Notes: generated by a model from the letters alone, not told the origin. DNA of 64,000 nt from an uncultured Dorea sp. (GCA_910578865.1 CAJTRM010000001.1:248248-312247), one strand, 5' to 3'. Counted from the first letter of the stretch, positions 1 to 8,265 are shown. A program made the numbers and translations.

Positions 1-680
1 CTCTCTGCTGCTGTGATGTTCTCTGTCTGAGCACCTAAGTTGTTGATGGTATGCTCTAATCTGTTCTGAACCGCACCAAGATCACCTCTCATGCTGGAAA
101 TCTTGTCAATTGCTGAGTTGATTGTATCAATTGAAGCTTTTGCAGAAGCAGCTGACTCAACGCTAAGGCTGGTAATAGTCAATGCATCTGTAGTCAATGC
201 TCCTACTGTAACTGACAGGCTGTTCTGAGTAGCAGCTGTCTCACCAATCTGGAAGGAAACTGCGCCAGTTGTAAATACGTCACTGCCGTTGAACTTAGAT
301 GTAGCACCGATTCTGGTGATCTCTGCCTTCAGTGCAGTAATCTCTGCCTGCATAGAAGCACGGTTTGTTGAATTGTAAGTACCGTTTGCAGACTGAACTG
401 CCAGTTCCATCATACGGTCTAACATAGAGTGAACTTCTGTAAGAGCACCTTCTGCTGTCTGTACAAGAGATACACCGTCTTCTGCGTTCTTCTGAGCAGT
501 CTCAAGACCTTTGATCTGAGCTCTCATCTTCTCGGAAATAGCAAGACCTGCTGCATCATCACCTGCACGGTTGATTCTGTAACCAGATGATAATTTCTCA
601 AGGTTCTTTCCAACTGCTGAGTTATTGTTTGTTAAATTTCTGTGTGCATTTAATGCTGTAATATTGTGCTGAATTCTCAT
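1..680 (-). CDS. fliC: Flagellin, 3' end cut off by the window edge
   Basis: Structural subunit of the flagellar filament, secreted through the flagellar type III apparatus. About 226 codons are present from ATG at 680, preceded by AGGAGG at 690-695. The N-terminal D0/D1 helices are classic (MRIQHNITALNAHRNL, then LSSGYRINRAGDDAAGLAIS). The stretch around residues 87-98 (LDRMMELAVQSA) corresponds to the TLR5-recognised segment of other flagellins, with Arg89 and Leu93 kept. The C-terminal flagellin domain already begins near residue 200 (GAVQNRLEHTINNLG), so the whole protein should be only about 270 residues with almost no variable D2/D3 region. The 5' leader is about 160 nt and carries a likely CsrA operator and a sigma-28 promoter. 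Family assignment is certain; the last 45 or so codons lie outside the window. Confidence 0.97.
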   Translation of the reverse strand, partial: MRIQHNITALNAHRNLTNNNSAVGKNLEKLSSGYRINRAGDDAAGLAISEKMRAQIKGLETAQKNAEDGVSLVQTAEGALTEVHSMLDRMMELAVQSANGTYNSTNRASMQAEITALKAEITRIGATSKFNGSDVFTTGAVSFQIGETAATQNSLSVTVGALTTDALTITSLSVESAASAKASIDTINSAIDKISSMRGDLGAVQNRLEHTINNLGAQTENITAAE

Positions 681-689
681 ACTATATTT

Positions 690-727
690 CCTCCTTGAAA
701 TAAATTGCAGGAATATCCTTTTCCTGC
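690..727 (-). promoter_or_regulatory. Probable CsrA-binding leader of flagellin mRNA (hairpin plus SD)
   Basis: On the minus strand a 6-bp stem GCAGGA/TCCTGC (707-712 with 722-727) presents the loop AAAGGATAT, so a GGA sits in a hairpin loop. Twelve nucleotides downstream the Shine-Dalgarno AGGAGG (690-695) offers a second GGA. A looped GGA upstream plus a GGA in the SD is the arrangement known for Bacillus hag, where CsrA blocks ribosome loading until FliW titrates it. Genes for CsrA and FliW lie at 13603-14278. The structure is read directly; the regulation is inferred. Confidence 0.72.
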
Positions 728-841
728 TGTTTTGATTTGTCTGAAGCTTTTTCTGTATCTGAAAGGACTATTCCGAATCTGCCGGCATTATGATCGGGAA
801 TGTATCCATCCAAAGCCATCAAAAACTTCTTTTCATGTATA

Positions 842-867
842 TTATCGAATGTTTTTCCGGAAACTTA
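842..867 (-). promoter_or_regulatory. Sigma-28 (SigD/FliA) promoter of flagellin
   Basis: On the minus strand TAAG (864-867), a 14-nt spacer and TTCGATAA (842-849) match the motility-sigma consensus TAAA-N14/16-GCCGATAA. The expected transcript would have a leader of about 155 nt containing the CsrA hairpin. Confidence 0.75.
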
Positions 868-877
868 AGAGTAAATA

Positions 878-1957
878 TTAATTTTTTTGTAATATTTTTT
901 CTATCCGCTCCCCGGCCGGTGTATATCCCTGATCCAGCGCCTGGCGGTACCAGGCAAGCGCCTTCTGCTGATTGCCGTTCACCTCACACCAGACGCCCAG
1001 ATTATAAGCCGCTTTAAAAGATCCGTTCCCCCACACGCCTCCCTGCTCCGGAACTTCGCCGACTTCAAGGCACTTGAGATATGATTTTTCTATTTCCGGC
1101 AGAAGACTCACATAACGCTGCACATCTGAAAAAATCGCCTGCGTGTAAAAGGTTCCGCATGCAAAATGGAAATCTGCGTACAGATCCATCTTCTCTTTTT
1201 CCCGATCTATCATCGCAAGTCCTTCCTCATATCTTTTCAGCTGCAGCAGATTATACAGATAAGCGACAACTCCCGCCGGGCGGTATCCGGTCCCCGACTT
1301 CGGCACCAGCTTATAAAATTTTTCAAACCAGGGATCTGCCTCTTCATATCTTTTCATATTCCACAATGTATATGCAATCTGATACAGCACATAAGAATCC
1401 TCCGGCGCCTCCTCATAATCCTCCATGAGGATCTGCAGATTTCTCTCCCCCTTCCCGCCCTGCATATATCCATCATGCTCAAAAACCAGCGGGACAGGTC
1501 TGACAGGCAGGTCACTTACTACCTGCTCATGGACTCTTCCTTTATAGATACTTCCCGACGGCACCAGCCTGGTCGTAAATGTATTCCCCCTGCACACCTC
1601 GCCGGAATCTCCGACAAAACTGTCAAGCCTGTGGATGGCGCCGGCGGCATCCCCTTTCTCCATAAATTCCCGGATGTCTTCTCTTGTACCGGAAACCAGA
1701 TATTCATCGGCATCCAGGATCAGATTCCAGTCACAGCCGGATTGCTGAAGAGAAAAATTGCGGGCGGCGGAAAAATCTCCGCACCAGTCAAACCTCGAGA
1801 CATGAGCGCCGAATTTCTTTGCAATTTCTACCGTACGGTCTGTAGATCCGGTATCTGTGATATATATATCATCCACAAGTCCTTTTACACACTCCAGACA
1901 CCTTTCCAGGCATCTTTCTTCGTTTTTTACGATCATTACCAACGCCAACGTTTTCAT
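878..1957 (-). CDS. GT2 glycosyltransferase with TPR region, likely flagellin-modifying
   Basis: A 359-residue cytoplasmic family-2 glycosyltransferase. Residues 1-90 form the GT-A nucleotide-sugar fold: ALVMIVKNEERCLERC, TDTGSTDRT (residues 35-43) and LDADEYL (81-87) supplying the metal-binding D-x-D. From about residue 185 to the end there are TPR-like helical pairs (YEEADPWFEKFYKLVP, QQKALAWYRQALDQGY). The start at 1957 has a GGGAGGCGG ribosome site. It is the first gene upstream of flagellin on the same strand and has a sigma-28-like promoter whose -10 region matches that of flagellin. This suggests, but does not prove, that it glycosylates flagellin before export. The sugar donor cannot be told from sequence. 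Confidence 0.85.
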   Translation of the reverse strand: MKTLALVMIVKNEERCLERCLECVKGLVDDIYITDTGSTDRTVEIAKKFGAHVSRFDWCGDFSAARNFSLQQSGCDWNLILDADEYLVSGTREDIREFMEKGDAAGAIHRLDSFVGDSGEVCRGNTFTTRLVPSGSIYKGRVHEQVVSDLPVRPVPLVFEHDGYMQGGKGERNLQILMEDYEEAPEDSYVLYQIAYTLWNMKRYEEADPWFEKFYKLVPKSGTGYRPAGVVAYLYNLLQLKRYEEGLAMIDREKEKMDLYADFHFACGTFYTQAIFSDVQRYVSLLPEIEKSYLKCLEVGEVPEQGGVWGNGSFKAAYNLGVWCEVNGNQQKALAWYRQALDQGYTPAGERIEKILQKN

Positions 1958-2025
1958 AGCCGCCTCCCTCTAAACATTTTCTGTATCATACTCTATTTCC
2001 GGCATCAGCGCAACCTTCTATTATA

Positions 2026-2051
2026 TTATCGAAATTCCATTGACCTTTTTT
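2026..2051 (-). promoter_or_regulatory. Sigma-28-like promoter of the GT2/TPR glycosyltransferase
   Basis: On the minus strand TTCGATAATATA (from 2033 downwards) is identical over 12 nt to the flagellin -10 region. An A-rich -35 (AAAA, 2048-2051) lies 14 nt upstream. It overlaps the opposing sigma-A promoter of the PilZ gene. The -35 is weaker than the consensus TAAA. Confidence 0.55.
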
Positions 2052-2068
2052 GCAATTCCGTCTATAAT
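2040..2068 (+). promoter_or_regulatory. Sigma-A promoter of the PilZ gene
   Basis: TTGACC (2040-2045), a 17-nt spacer and TATAAT (2063-2068), followed about 28 nt later by AAGGAGG (2097-2103) and ATG at 2111. Near-consensus housekeeping promoter. Confidence 0.75.
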
Positions 2069-2110
2069 TTTGTACATAAGCCGATGAATAATCGTCAAGG
2101 AGGTACATAT

Positions 2111-2776
2111 ATGAACCCAATAGCAGATTCAAAAAACGGAACTCTCTACAACCTGGATTCATCTTTTTTAATGCCGGTCCGTTATATGGAGGACTCAGCA
2201 AACACAGCAACATTTATTTTCCCCGAGGAACCACCGGCGGATTTCCCCCGGCAGGTATTTTTAATGCCGAAGGGTGAAGAATATGATTACTCCACCTGGC
2301 TTTATACGATGTCAGGCGAAGTAACTACTTACGAGGAACAACCGGAGGAAACAGACGACGCAGACGGCACGGACAGTACTGACGGGCCTGTTATCTGGCA
2401 CCTTATGAAAGCCAGCACAAATGAAATCGTGGATTCCCGCAATGACCTCAGGGTTTCTTTATCCTTTAATATAGAGGCTCAGTTCAGTGCGCCTCCCACT
2501 TCTGCAGCAGTTACCGTCAAGGATATGAGCGCCGGCGGATTTATGTTTGTTTCCGAAGAAACCTGGGAGACAGGTACTACATTATCCTTTATCTTTTCAG
2601 CCGGGAAAACACCTGCATATGTCGCTGCAGTTATTAAAAAAATACGGCCTACCCGTTTTGAAAGCCTGAAAGGCTACGGATGCCAGTTTATCAATCTGAC
2701 GCCGAGCGCCGAATCCGCCGTCCGCAATTTTGTATTTCAGGAAGAAGTTCTCCAGCGGAGAAGCAGAATTTATTAA
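2111..2776 (+). CDS. PilZ-domain protein (c-di-GMP receptor)
   Basis: 221 residues. The reading frame is open far upstream, but ATG at 2111 has AAGGAGG eight bases before it and a sigma-A promoter, so this start was chosen. The C-terminal half is a PilZ domain: RNDLR (residues 110-114) is the RxxxR signature and DMSAGG (138-143) the D/NxSxxG signature; together these bind cyclic di-GMP. The N-terminal 75 residues may form a YcgR-like partner domain, joined by an acidic linker (residues 77-91). Between flagellar genes such a protein would be expected to adjust motility to c-di-GMP, as YcgR/DgrA proteins do. The PilZ assignment is firm; the partner and effect are not known. Confidence 0.88.
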   Translation: MNPIADSKNGTLYNLDSSFLMPVRYMEDSANTATFIFPEEPPADFPRQVFLMPKGEEYDYSTWLYTMSGEVTTYEEQPEETDDADGTDSTDGPVIWHLMKASTNEIVDSRNDLRVSLSFNIEAQFSAPPTSAAVTVKDMSAGGFMFVSEETWETGTTLSFIFSAGKTPAYVAAVIKKIRPTRFESLKGYGCQFINLTPSAESAVRNFVFQEEVLQRRSRIY

Positions 2777-2818
2777 ATCGGGCGTGGAAGATACATAACT
2801 ATTTCCAAAGGACCTGTA

Positions 2819-2884
2819 ACAAATGACTAAGAGTCCGTAATGTATAGGGACATTCTTATACATTACGGACTCTTAGTCATTTGT
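2819..2884. repeat. Long perfect palindrome (28-bp arms, 10-nt loop), REP-like
   Basis: Arms 2819-2846 and 2857-2884 are perfect reverse complements. The loop is GGGACATTCT. It lies 42 bp after the PilZ stop and 88 bp before the ylqH-like stop, between converging genes. The stem far exceeds an ordinary terminator and has no downstream T-run, so it is better described as a REP/RAYT-type or small non-autonomous element that might also end transcription from both sides. Confidence 0.8.
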
Positions 2885-2972
2885 TTGATCAGTCACAGAT
2901 TACGCATCGGTTATAAGCCGCCGAAGAGAATACATACCCTTTCGTCTGCCGTCCGGGTGCGTACCGAAGTCC

Positions 2973-3299
2973 TTACGGAGCGGGCTCCGCCTCGTCTGCC
3001 GGCTCTTCAGTTCCCTGCTCCCTGGCAGCTTCTGGAACATACTTTAAAAAATACGCATAAATATCTACTACCACCTGGTACAGCTCCTCCGGGATCTCCG
3101 TGCCAAGCTTCATCTGAGTGAGCACCGTCGCCAGAGAATTATCTTCATATACCGGCACTCCGCTCTCATTGGCGATCTCCACGATCTTTTCCGCCATATA
3201 CCCAAGCCCCGACGCCACAATAACAGGCGCCGCATTATTATTTTCATCATATCTTAACGCTACTGCTTTTTTGTTCAGTAAATCATCATATCGTGACAT
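2973..3299 (-). CDS. FlhB-like cytoplasmic export-switch domain protein (YlqH-like)
   Basis: 108 residues resembling the cytoplasmic C-terminal domain of FlhB/YscU without its membrane part (NKKAVALRYDENNNAAPVIVASGLGYMAEKI continuing to LYQVVVDIYAYFLKYV). In true FlhB the loop carries a self-cleaving NPTH motif; here the equivalent place reads NNAAP, so autocleavage is not expected. Such stand-alone FlhB2/YlqH proteins occur in Firmicutes beside a FliK-like gene, as here. It overlaps the preceding gene by 14 bp, indicating coupled translation. Role inferred: accessory control of the flagellar export switch. The acidic tail (EEPADEAEPAP) is unremarkable. Confidence 0.8.
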   Translation of the reverse strand: MSRYDDLLNKKAVALRYDENNNAAPVIVASGLGYMAEKIVEIANESGVPVYEDNSLATVLTQMKLGTEIPEELYQVVVDIYAYFLKYVPEAAREQGTEEPADEAEPAP

Positions 3300-4704
3300 T
3301 TACAGCATTTCTCCTTTCAAATATCTTCGGGAAAGCTGCCGATACAGGTATAGACTCCTTCCCCTGCTCGACTGCCAGATACTCAAGCTCAACTTTATTT
3401 TTCTCCATAATTCCGGCGATACCTTTCCGGATCTCTCCCTCATGCTGGGAGAGAGATTCCGGATAGCGGAGCATCATATCCATCTTTCCATTCTCATAAT
3501 ACATGATCATATCAAAGAAGCCGACTTCTTTCATGTCAAATTTAAGCAAAAGCTTTACTCCCCGCTCAGAAGACCCCTCATTGCCTGACTCCTCATCCGG
3601 ATCCACCCACATCTCAGAAAACACAGGAACTCCATTGAGAATAAGAGGAAGCATCACATGAAGCACCGGCATATAGACGCTTTCATTGATCAGCAGGCCG
3701 TTCATAATATTCATAAATGCTTCCCTGTTTTCGATTCCTGCCTCTCCTCTCACACCGGAGCGGATAATACTCAGAAGTGAATCCGCCCACTCTGCTTTTC
3801 CGGCAGCTCTATCAAAATCAACATTCATCAGCATATTGCGGAATTCTTCTGCGCTCATCCCTCCAAACTTTTTCTGGAACGCAGGAAATTCCATCAGTCT
3901 CTGGAACGCCTGCGCCACGCTGTCCACATTGCCGTTCTCATACCTGGAGGTATTTAATGTAAGAAGGCTTATCAGATCACGGATCGCACCCAGGTCCCTG
4001 GTTTCCGAGACATATCTTCCGAGAAACGGTATGATCTGTTCTTTTAAAAGCTGGGCGTTCGCCCTGTTGTTCTCCATACTATATTCCAGGAGTTTAGAAG
4101 AGAGGCTCTGCAGCGCTTCTCTGTCACTGCGGAACATATAGCCTTCCATCTCCTTAAGTTCACCCTTTATATTCTCCAGCAAATGTTTTCCGGAGGACAT
4201 ATCATTATATTTTTTCAGGAAATCAAGGATGCTTTGTTTTAACTCTACAGTGGTGGCCTCTCCCATGACCTGCCTGAGCATATCAAAAAGAGGACCCTGA
4301 AGGCGATTTGCCCCGCTCATCTGACTCTTCAGGAAGTCCTTTAATTTATCCGGAGACATAGACAGCATATTGAGAAGCGCCTCAATCTCTGCCGCCGTTC
4401 CCTTGCTGACTCCCGCCTCTACCAGATTGCCCATGCCGCTGAAGAGCATTTTGCTCATAATCTCACGAAGCTTCGGAATATTCTGTAAGGTTTGTACAAA
4501 GTTACCGAAATTAGACTCATAGGAAATCCCCTGGCGCACTCCCTGTTCCTGCCCGGTCTGCGATCTGCCGTCAGGCCTTACTACTTTATCAGGCACGATA
4601 GGATTTTTAACACTGAGATCCTCCGCCTTCTGGGACGGCGTCTGCTTTGACAATGTATTGTCATATCCCGTTACAGGAGTCGTTACTTTTAAAATATTTG
4701 ACAT
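3286..4704 (-). CDS. FliK/YlqG-like protein paired with the FlhB-switch homologue
   Basis: 472 residues, no signal peptide or membrane segments. The N-terminus is polar and Ser/Pro-rich, the middle (about 65-330) is helical and charged, and the last 120 residues form an alpha/beta domain (GVKLLLKFDMKEVGFFDM) reminiscent of the C-terminal domain of hook-length control proteins, where the Flg_hook motif LELxPxxLG is normally found. The direct overlap with a YlqH-like gene supports a YlqG/FliK-type assignment. It diverges from cheA, with 94 bp between the starts. RBS is AGGTGA. The family is inferred from context and weak similarity; a profile search of the C-terminus would settle it. Confidence 0.6.
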   Translation of the reverse strand: MSNILKVTTPVTGYDNTLSKQTPSQKAEDLSVKNPIVPDKVVRPDGRSQTGQEQGVRQGISYESNFGNFVQTLQNIPKLREIMSKMLFSGMGNLVEAGVSKGTAAEIEALLNMLSMSPDKLKDFLKSQMSGANRLQGPLFDMLRQVMGEATTVELKQSILDFLKKYNDMSSGKHLLENIKGELKEMEGYMFRSDREALQSLSSKLLEYSMENNRANAQLLKEQIIPFLGRYVSETRDLGAIRDLISLLTLNTSRYENGNVDSVAQAFQRLMEFPAFQKKFGGMSAEEFRNMLMNVDFDRAAGKAEWADSLLSIIRSGVRGEAGIENREAFMNIMNGLLINESVYMPVLHVMLPLILNGVPVFSEMWVDPDEESGNEGSSERGVKLLLKFDMKEVGFFDMIMYYENGKMDMMLRYPESLSQHEGEIRKGIAGIMEKNKVELEYLAVEQGKESIPVSAAFPKIFERRNAVNVTI

Positions 4705-4798
4705 TTTTTCACCTACTCTATATTTTTCTCTTATCTTATTCTACTATACTGTCGATATTAATACTATATAAACATTTAGATAAGGCGGTGCTAATATT

Positions 4799-6901
4799 AT
4801 GGATAACATGCTTGAAATGTATCTTTATGAAACAAACACTCTGTTAGAACAGTTGGATGAACTTTTAATAGAAGCAGAAAAAAATGGGGATTTCACAACA
4901 AATGACGTTAATGAAATCTTCCGTATCATGCATACTATCAAAGGTTCTTCTGCTATGATGGAGTTCTCTACACTGATGGAAATTGCCCATCATATAGAAG
5001 ACCTGTTCTTCTATATCCGTGAAAACGGTTTGGATTCTATGAACGAATCTCACAAAAGCGCTCTGTTTAATCTCATGTTCCAGTCTACAGATGCTCTTCG
5101 TTCCGAAGTTGAAAAGATCGAAAATGACGAGCCTCTTAGTACAGATATCGGCCATGTTATTACAGATATTAATAGTTTTTTGGAAAAAATCAGCGGTACT
5201 CCGGCAGATAACGGTAAGGATTCTTCCAAAAAGGAAGATGCTTCCACAGAAGGCGCTGCCGCCGACAGCGCTGCCATTGAAGCGCTCAATCAGAAGATAT
5301 CCGGCTGCCCGGAAAGCAGCATGCAGTATTTTATCCGTATGCATTTCGATCAGGGATGCGGTATGGAAAATCTGCGTGCCTTTATGGTTGTTACCGCATT
5401 GAAGGAACGCGATCTGCATTTTGAATTTTATCCCGAAGATGTGGAGACTAATTCAGACACTTCCGATACAATTATTGAAAACGGGTTTTACGTTGGCCTG
5501 CCTTCCCATGAAGATGTGGACAAAGCGCTTCCTGTTATCCAGGAGCAAAACAGTATAGAGACCTACGAGGTGATTGAGAATGCATCCGCAACACAGGGAG
5601 AGTCTAAGACACCGGAAGACAAGCCGGCAGACGCTGCAAAACCTGCATCTGCCGAAGCGCCTGCGTCATCTTCCAATGCTTCTCCTGCCGCTGCCGGCCA
5701 TAATTCTCCGGTAAAGCAGAGCCTCATCAGCGTGAATCTTTCCAAGCTTGATAACCTGGTAGCTCTTGTCGGCGAGATTGTCATCACCGAGTCAATGGTT
5801 ACATCCTCTCCGGATCTGCAGAACCTGAAGCTTGACAACTTCCTGAAATCTGCCCGCCAGCTCAGGAAGCTCACAGACGACCTTCAGGATATTGCGATGT
5901 CACTCCGGATGGTGCCTGTATCGGGAACGTTCCAGAAGATGAACCGTATCGTCCGTGATATGAAGAAAAAGCTCAACAAAGATGTACGCCTTACTATTGT
6001 GGGAGAAAACACAGAAGTAGATAAAACGATCGTGGACAGCATCGGAGACCCGATCATGCATATTGTCCGTAATTCTATGGACCACGGTATTGAAGAGGAT
6101 GTCAATGACCGTATTGCTGCCGGTAAAAATCCTCAGGCAGAGATTGTCCTCTCAGCTGCACATACAGGAAGCGAAGTCATCATTTCCGTCAGCGACGACG
6201 GACGCGGCATGAACACAGACGCAATCCTTGCCAAAGCAGAACGCAACGGCATTCTTACAAAGCCGGCCAGCGAGTATACCAAGAAGGAAATCCTTGCCCT
6301 TCTTATGGTTCCGGGCTTCTCGACCAATGAGACTGTGACGGAATTCTCCGGCAGGGGCGTTGGTATGGATGTTGTTAAGAAAAATGTAGAATCCGTCGGC
6401 GGTACGATTTCCATCACCAGTGAATTCGGAAAGGGAAGCTGCACCACCCTCAAGATTCCGCTTACTATGGCCATTGTAGACGGAATGGAAGTTTCCGTAG
6501 GAAAGTCCATGTTTACCATTCCGATCGCCAACATCCGCCAGTCCTTTAAAGCGCAGAAAGAGGATGTGATCCTTGATGCAAGCGGTAATGAGATCATCAA
6601 ATGTATGAACGAATTCTATCCAATTATTCGCGTACACAATTTATATAATATTGAAGCAAAGACTACCAATATTGAAGAGGGCATCCTGATCTGGGTGGAA
6701 ACAAATGACAAATCCTACTGTCTGTTTGTCGATGAACTTCTCGGCGAGCAGCAGGTTGTTGTAAAACCGCTGCCTACTTTCCTGAGCAATTTCAACATCA
6801 AGGATTACGGCATCAGCGGATGTACCATTCTGGGAGACGGTAATATCAGCATTATCCTGGATGTCCAGAATTTATACGGTGCAACACACCATCAATATTA
6901 A
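4799..6901 (+). CDS. cheA: Chemotaxis histidine kinase CheA
   Basis: 700 residues, complete. It autophosphorylates in response to receptor signals and passes phosphate to CheY and CheB. Domains in order: P1/HPt (1-120) with the phosphorylated His45 in MHTIKGSS; P2-type response-regulator docking region (about 155-260); an Ala/Pro/Ser-rich linker (265-305); P3 dimerisation helices from about residue 310; P4 ATPase with N-box RNSMDHGIEE (about 423) and G1 box DDGRGMN (about 466); P5 CheW-like domain from about 555 to the end. RBS is AAGGCGG before ATG at 4799. It is the first gene of a co-directional chemotaxis/flagellar run. The leader contains GTCGATAT (4751-4758), close to a sigma-28 -10, but no good -35 is visible. 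Confidence 0.97.
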   Translation: MDNMLEMYLYETNTLLEQLDELLIEAEKNGDFTTNDVNEIFRIMHTIKGSSAMMEFSTLMEIAHHIEDLFFYIRENGLDSMNESHKSALFNLMFQSTDALRSEVEKIENDEPLSTDIGHVITDINSFLEKISGTPADNGKDSSKKEDASTEGAAADSAAIEALNQKISGCPESSMQYFIRMHFDQGCGMENLRAFMVVTALKERDLHFEFYPEDVETNSDTSDTIIENGFYVGLPSHEDVDKALPVIQEQNSIETYEVIENASATQGESKTPEDKPADAAKPASAEAPASSSNASPAAAGHNSPVKQSLISVNLSKLDNLVALVGEIVITESMVTSSPDLQNLKLDNFLKSARQLRKLTDDLQDIAMSLRMVPVSGTFQKMNRIVRDMKKKLNKDVRLTIVGENTEVDKTIVDSIGDPIMHIVRNSMDHGIEEDVNDRIAAGKNPQAEIVLSAAHTGSEVIISVSDDGRGMNTDAILAKAERNGILTKPASEYTKKEILALLMVPGFSTNETVTEFSGRGVGMDVVKKNVESVGGTISITSEFGKGSCTTLKIPLTMAIVDGMEVSVGKSMFTIPIANIRQSFKAQKEDVILDASGNEIIKCMNEFYPIIRVHNLYNIEAKTTNIEEGILIWVETNDKSYCLFVDELLGEQQVVVKPLPTFLSNFNIKDYGISGCTILGDGNISIILDVQNLYGATHHQY

Positions 6902-6930
6902 ATCGTACAGAGAATCGGAGGAATAGATAT

Positions 6931-7419
6931 ATGTCAGCAGTAACAAATGAAAACACAACCATCGAACAGAGTGCAGATACTGTAGAAAGCGGAACTCCCG
7001 TTTCCACTGAACGCTGCCTTACATTTACTTCTGACGGCCTCACCATCGGCGTCAGCACAAACTATGTAACAGAAATCATCACAAACCACACGATTACCGT
7101 GCTTCCCCTTGTACCGGACTATGTCAAAGGGATCATCAACCTCAGAGGACAGATTATTCCGATCATTGACATCCGTCTGCGTATGGGAAAACCGGAAATT
7201 GAATACACCAGCACTACCTGTATTATCGTGCTGAATATCAATTCTGCCAATATCGGCATCGTTGTAGATGCAGTACAGCAGGTGATTGATATCGATCAGA
7301 GCAAGATCTCTGCTGTCCCGGTAGAAAATCAGCAGGAACTGATCAATGGAATGATTTCACATGGCCTACGTTCTGTGATCCTGTTTTTAGACTGTGAACA
7401 ATTGATTCAGGCATACTAA
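6931..7419 (+). CDS. cheW: Chemotaxis coupling protein CheW
   Basis: 162 residues. Adaptor linking chemoreceptors to CheA P5 at the membrane array. After a 25-residue polar N-terminal tail the CheW fold is complete: ERCLTFTSDGLTIGVS, VTEIITNHTITVLPLVPDYVKG and the core motif INLRGQIIPIIDIRLR. It begins 29 bp after cheA with GGAGGA upstream, so it is co-transcribed. Length is normal for the family. Confidence 0.95.
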   Translation: MSAVTNENTTIEQSADTVESGTPVSTERCLTFTSDGLTIGVSTNYVTEIITNHTITVLPLVPDYVKGIINLRGQIIPIIDIRLRMGKPEIEYTSTTCIIVLNINSANIGIVVDAVQQVIDIDQSKISAVPVENQQELINGMISHGLRSVILFLDCEQLIQAY

Positions 7420-7446
7420 TCATAAAGTCATAAAGGAGTTTAAGAA

Positions 7447-8259
7447 ATGCTAACGATTAACGAAAGTGATTTTCAGCGTCTTATCCAGTTTGTAAAAAAG
7501 AACTATGGAATTGATCTTTCCAAGAAAAAGCAGCTTATAATAGGCAGGCTTTCCAACACGATCTTATCCCTGGGGTTTAATTCTTTTCAGGAATATGTTG
7601 ACTACCTGATCAACAGCAAAAAGCCGCAGGATCTGGAACTTATGCTCAATAAGCTTACTACTAATTATACCTTTTTTATGCGTGAGGGGGCACATTTTGA
7701 TTTCTTTACCAAAACCATCCTCCCTTACCTGGAATCCACAAAAAAGAACAAAGTACTCAGCATCTGGAGTGCAGGCTGTTCCTCCGGGGAAGAGCCTTAT
7801 ACCATTTCCATGCTCCTGAAAGAATATTTTGGTCCTAAGGCGGGCGCATGGGACACAAGAGTCCTTGCAACCGACATTTCGCAGAATGCATTGAAGGCGG
7901 CAAACGAGGCTGTTTATGACGAATCTTCACTTCGGGAGCTCCCTGCCGGATGGAAGTCCAAATACTTCCGTACAACGGGGGAGCCGGGTGTATACACAGT
8001 TGCCCCGGAAATAAAGTCAAACGTGATCTTCCGGACATTCAACCTGATGAACCCAATCCAGTTCAGGCTGAAATTTGACGTTATCTTCTGCCGAAATGTA
8101 ATGATCTATTTTGATCAGCAGACAAAGGATGCCCTGGTCAACCGTTTTTATCAGGCTTCCAATCCAGGCGCATATCTTCTGATCGGACATTCGGAAAGCC
8201 TGAATAAAGAGGCCACTCCTTATAAATATCTGAAACCAGCAACCTATCGAAAAGAGTAA
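7447..8259 (+). CDS. cheR: Chemoreceptor methyltransferase CheR
   Basis: 270 residues. Transfers methyl groups from SAM to glutamates of chemoreceptors during adaptation. An N-terminal helical domain (1-75) is followed by TTNYTFFMRE (about 75-84) and a SAM-binding fold with IWSAGCSSGEEPYT (about 106-119), then CRNVMIYF (about 217). RBS AAAGGAG precedes ATG at 7447. No C-terminal VxR-pentapeptide partner domain is present. A hairpin with a T-run follows directly, before cheB. Confidence 0.95.
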   Translation: MLTINESDFQRLIQFVKKNYGIDLSKKKQLIIGRLSNTILSLGFNSFQEYVDYLINSKKPQDLELMLNKLTTNYTFFMREGAHFDFFTKTILPYLESTKKNKVLSIWSAGCSSGEEPYTISMLLKEYFGPKAGAWDTRVLATDISQNALKAANEAVYDESSLRELPAGWKSKYFRTTGEPGVYTVAPEIKSNVIFRTFNLMNPIQFRLKFDVIFCRNVMIYFDQQTKDALVNRFYQASNPGAYLLIGHSESLNKEATPYKYLKPATYRKE

Positions 8260-8265
8260 GGTTCC

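Noticed and set aside
2080..2087. GCCGATGA as a second, sigma-28 promoter for the PilZ gene
   Set aside because: No suitable -35 at the right distance; the sigma-A promoter explains the gene better.
1166..2110. Long open frame extending the PilZ gene upstream on the plus strand
   Set aside because: It runs antisense through the GT2/TPR gene. The promoter and AAGGAGG just before 2111 place the real start there.
4751..4758. GTCGATAT as a sigma-28 -10 box for cheA
   Set aside because: Seven of eight bases match, but no TAAA-like -35 lies 14-16 nt upstream. Mentioned only in the cheA entry.
4865..6637. Several open frames antisense to cheA
   Set aside because: They mirror codon structure of a clear cheA gene, lack ribosome sites and show no family resemblance.
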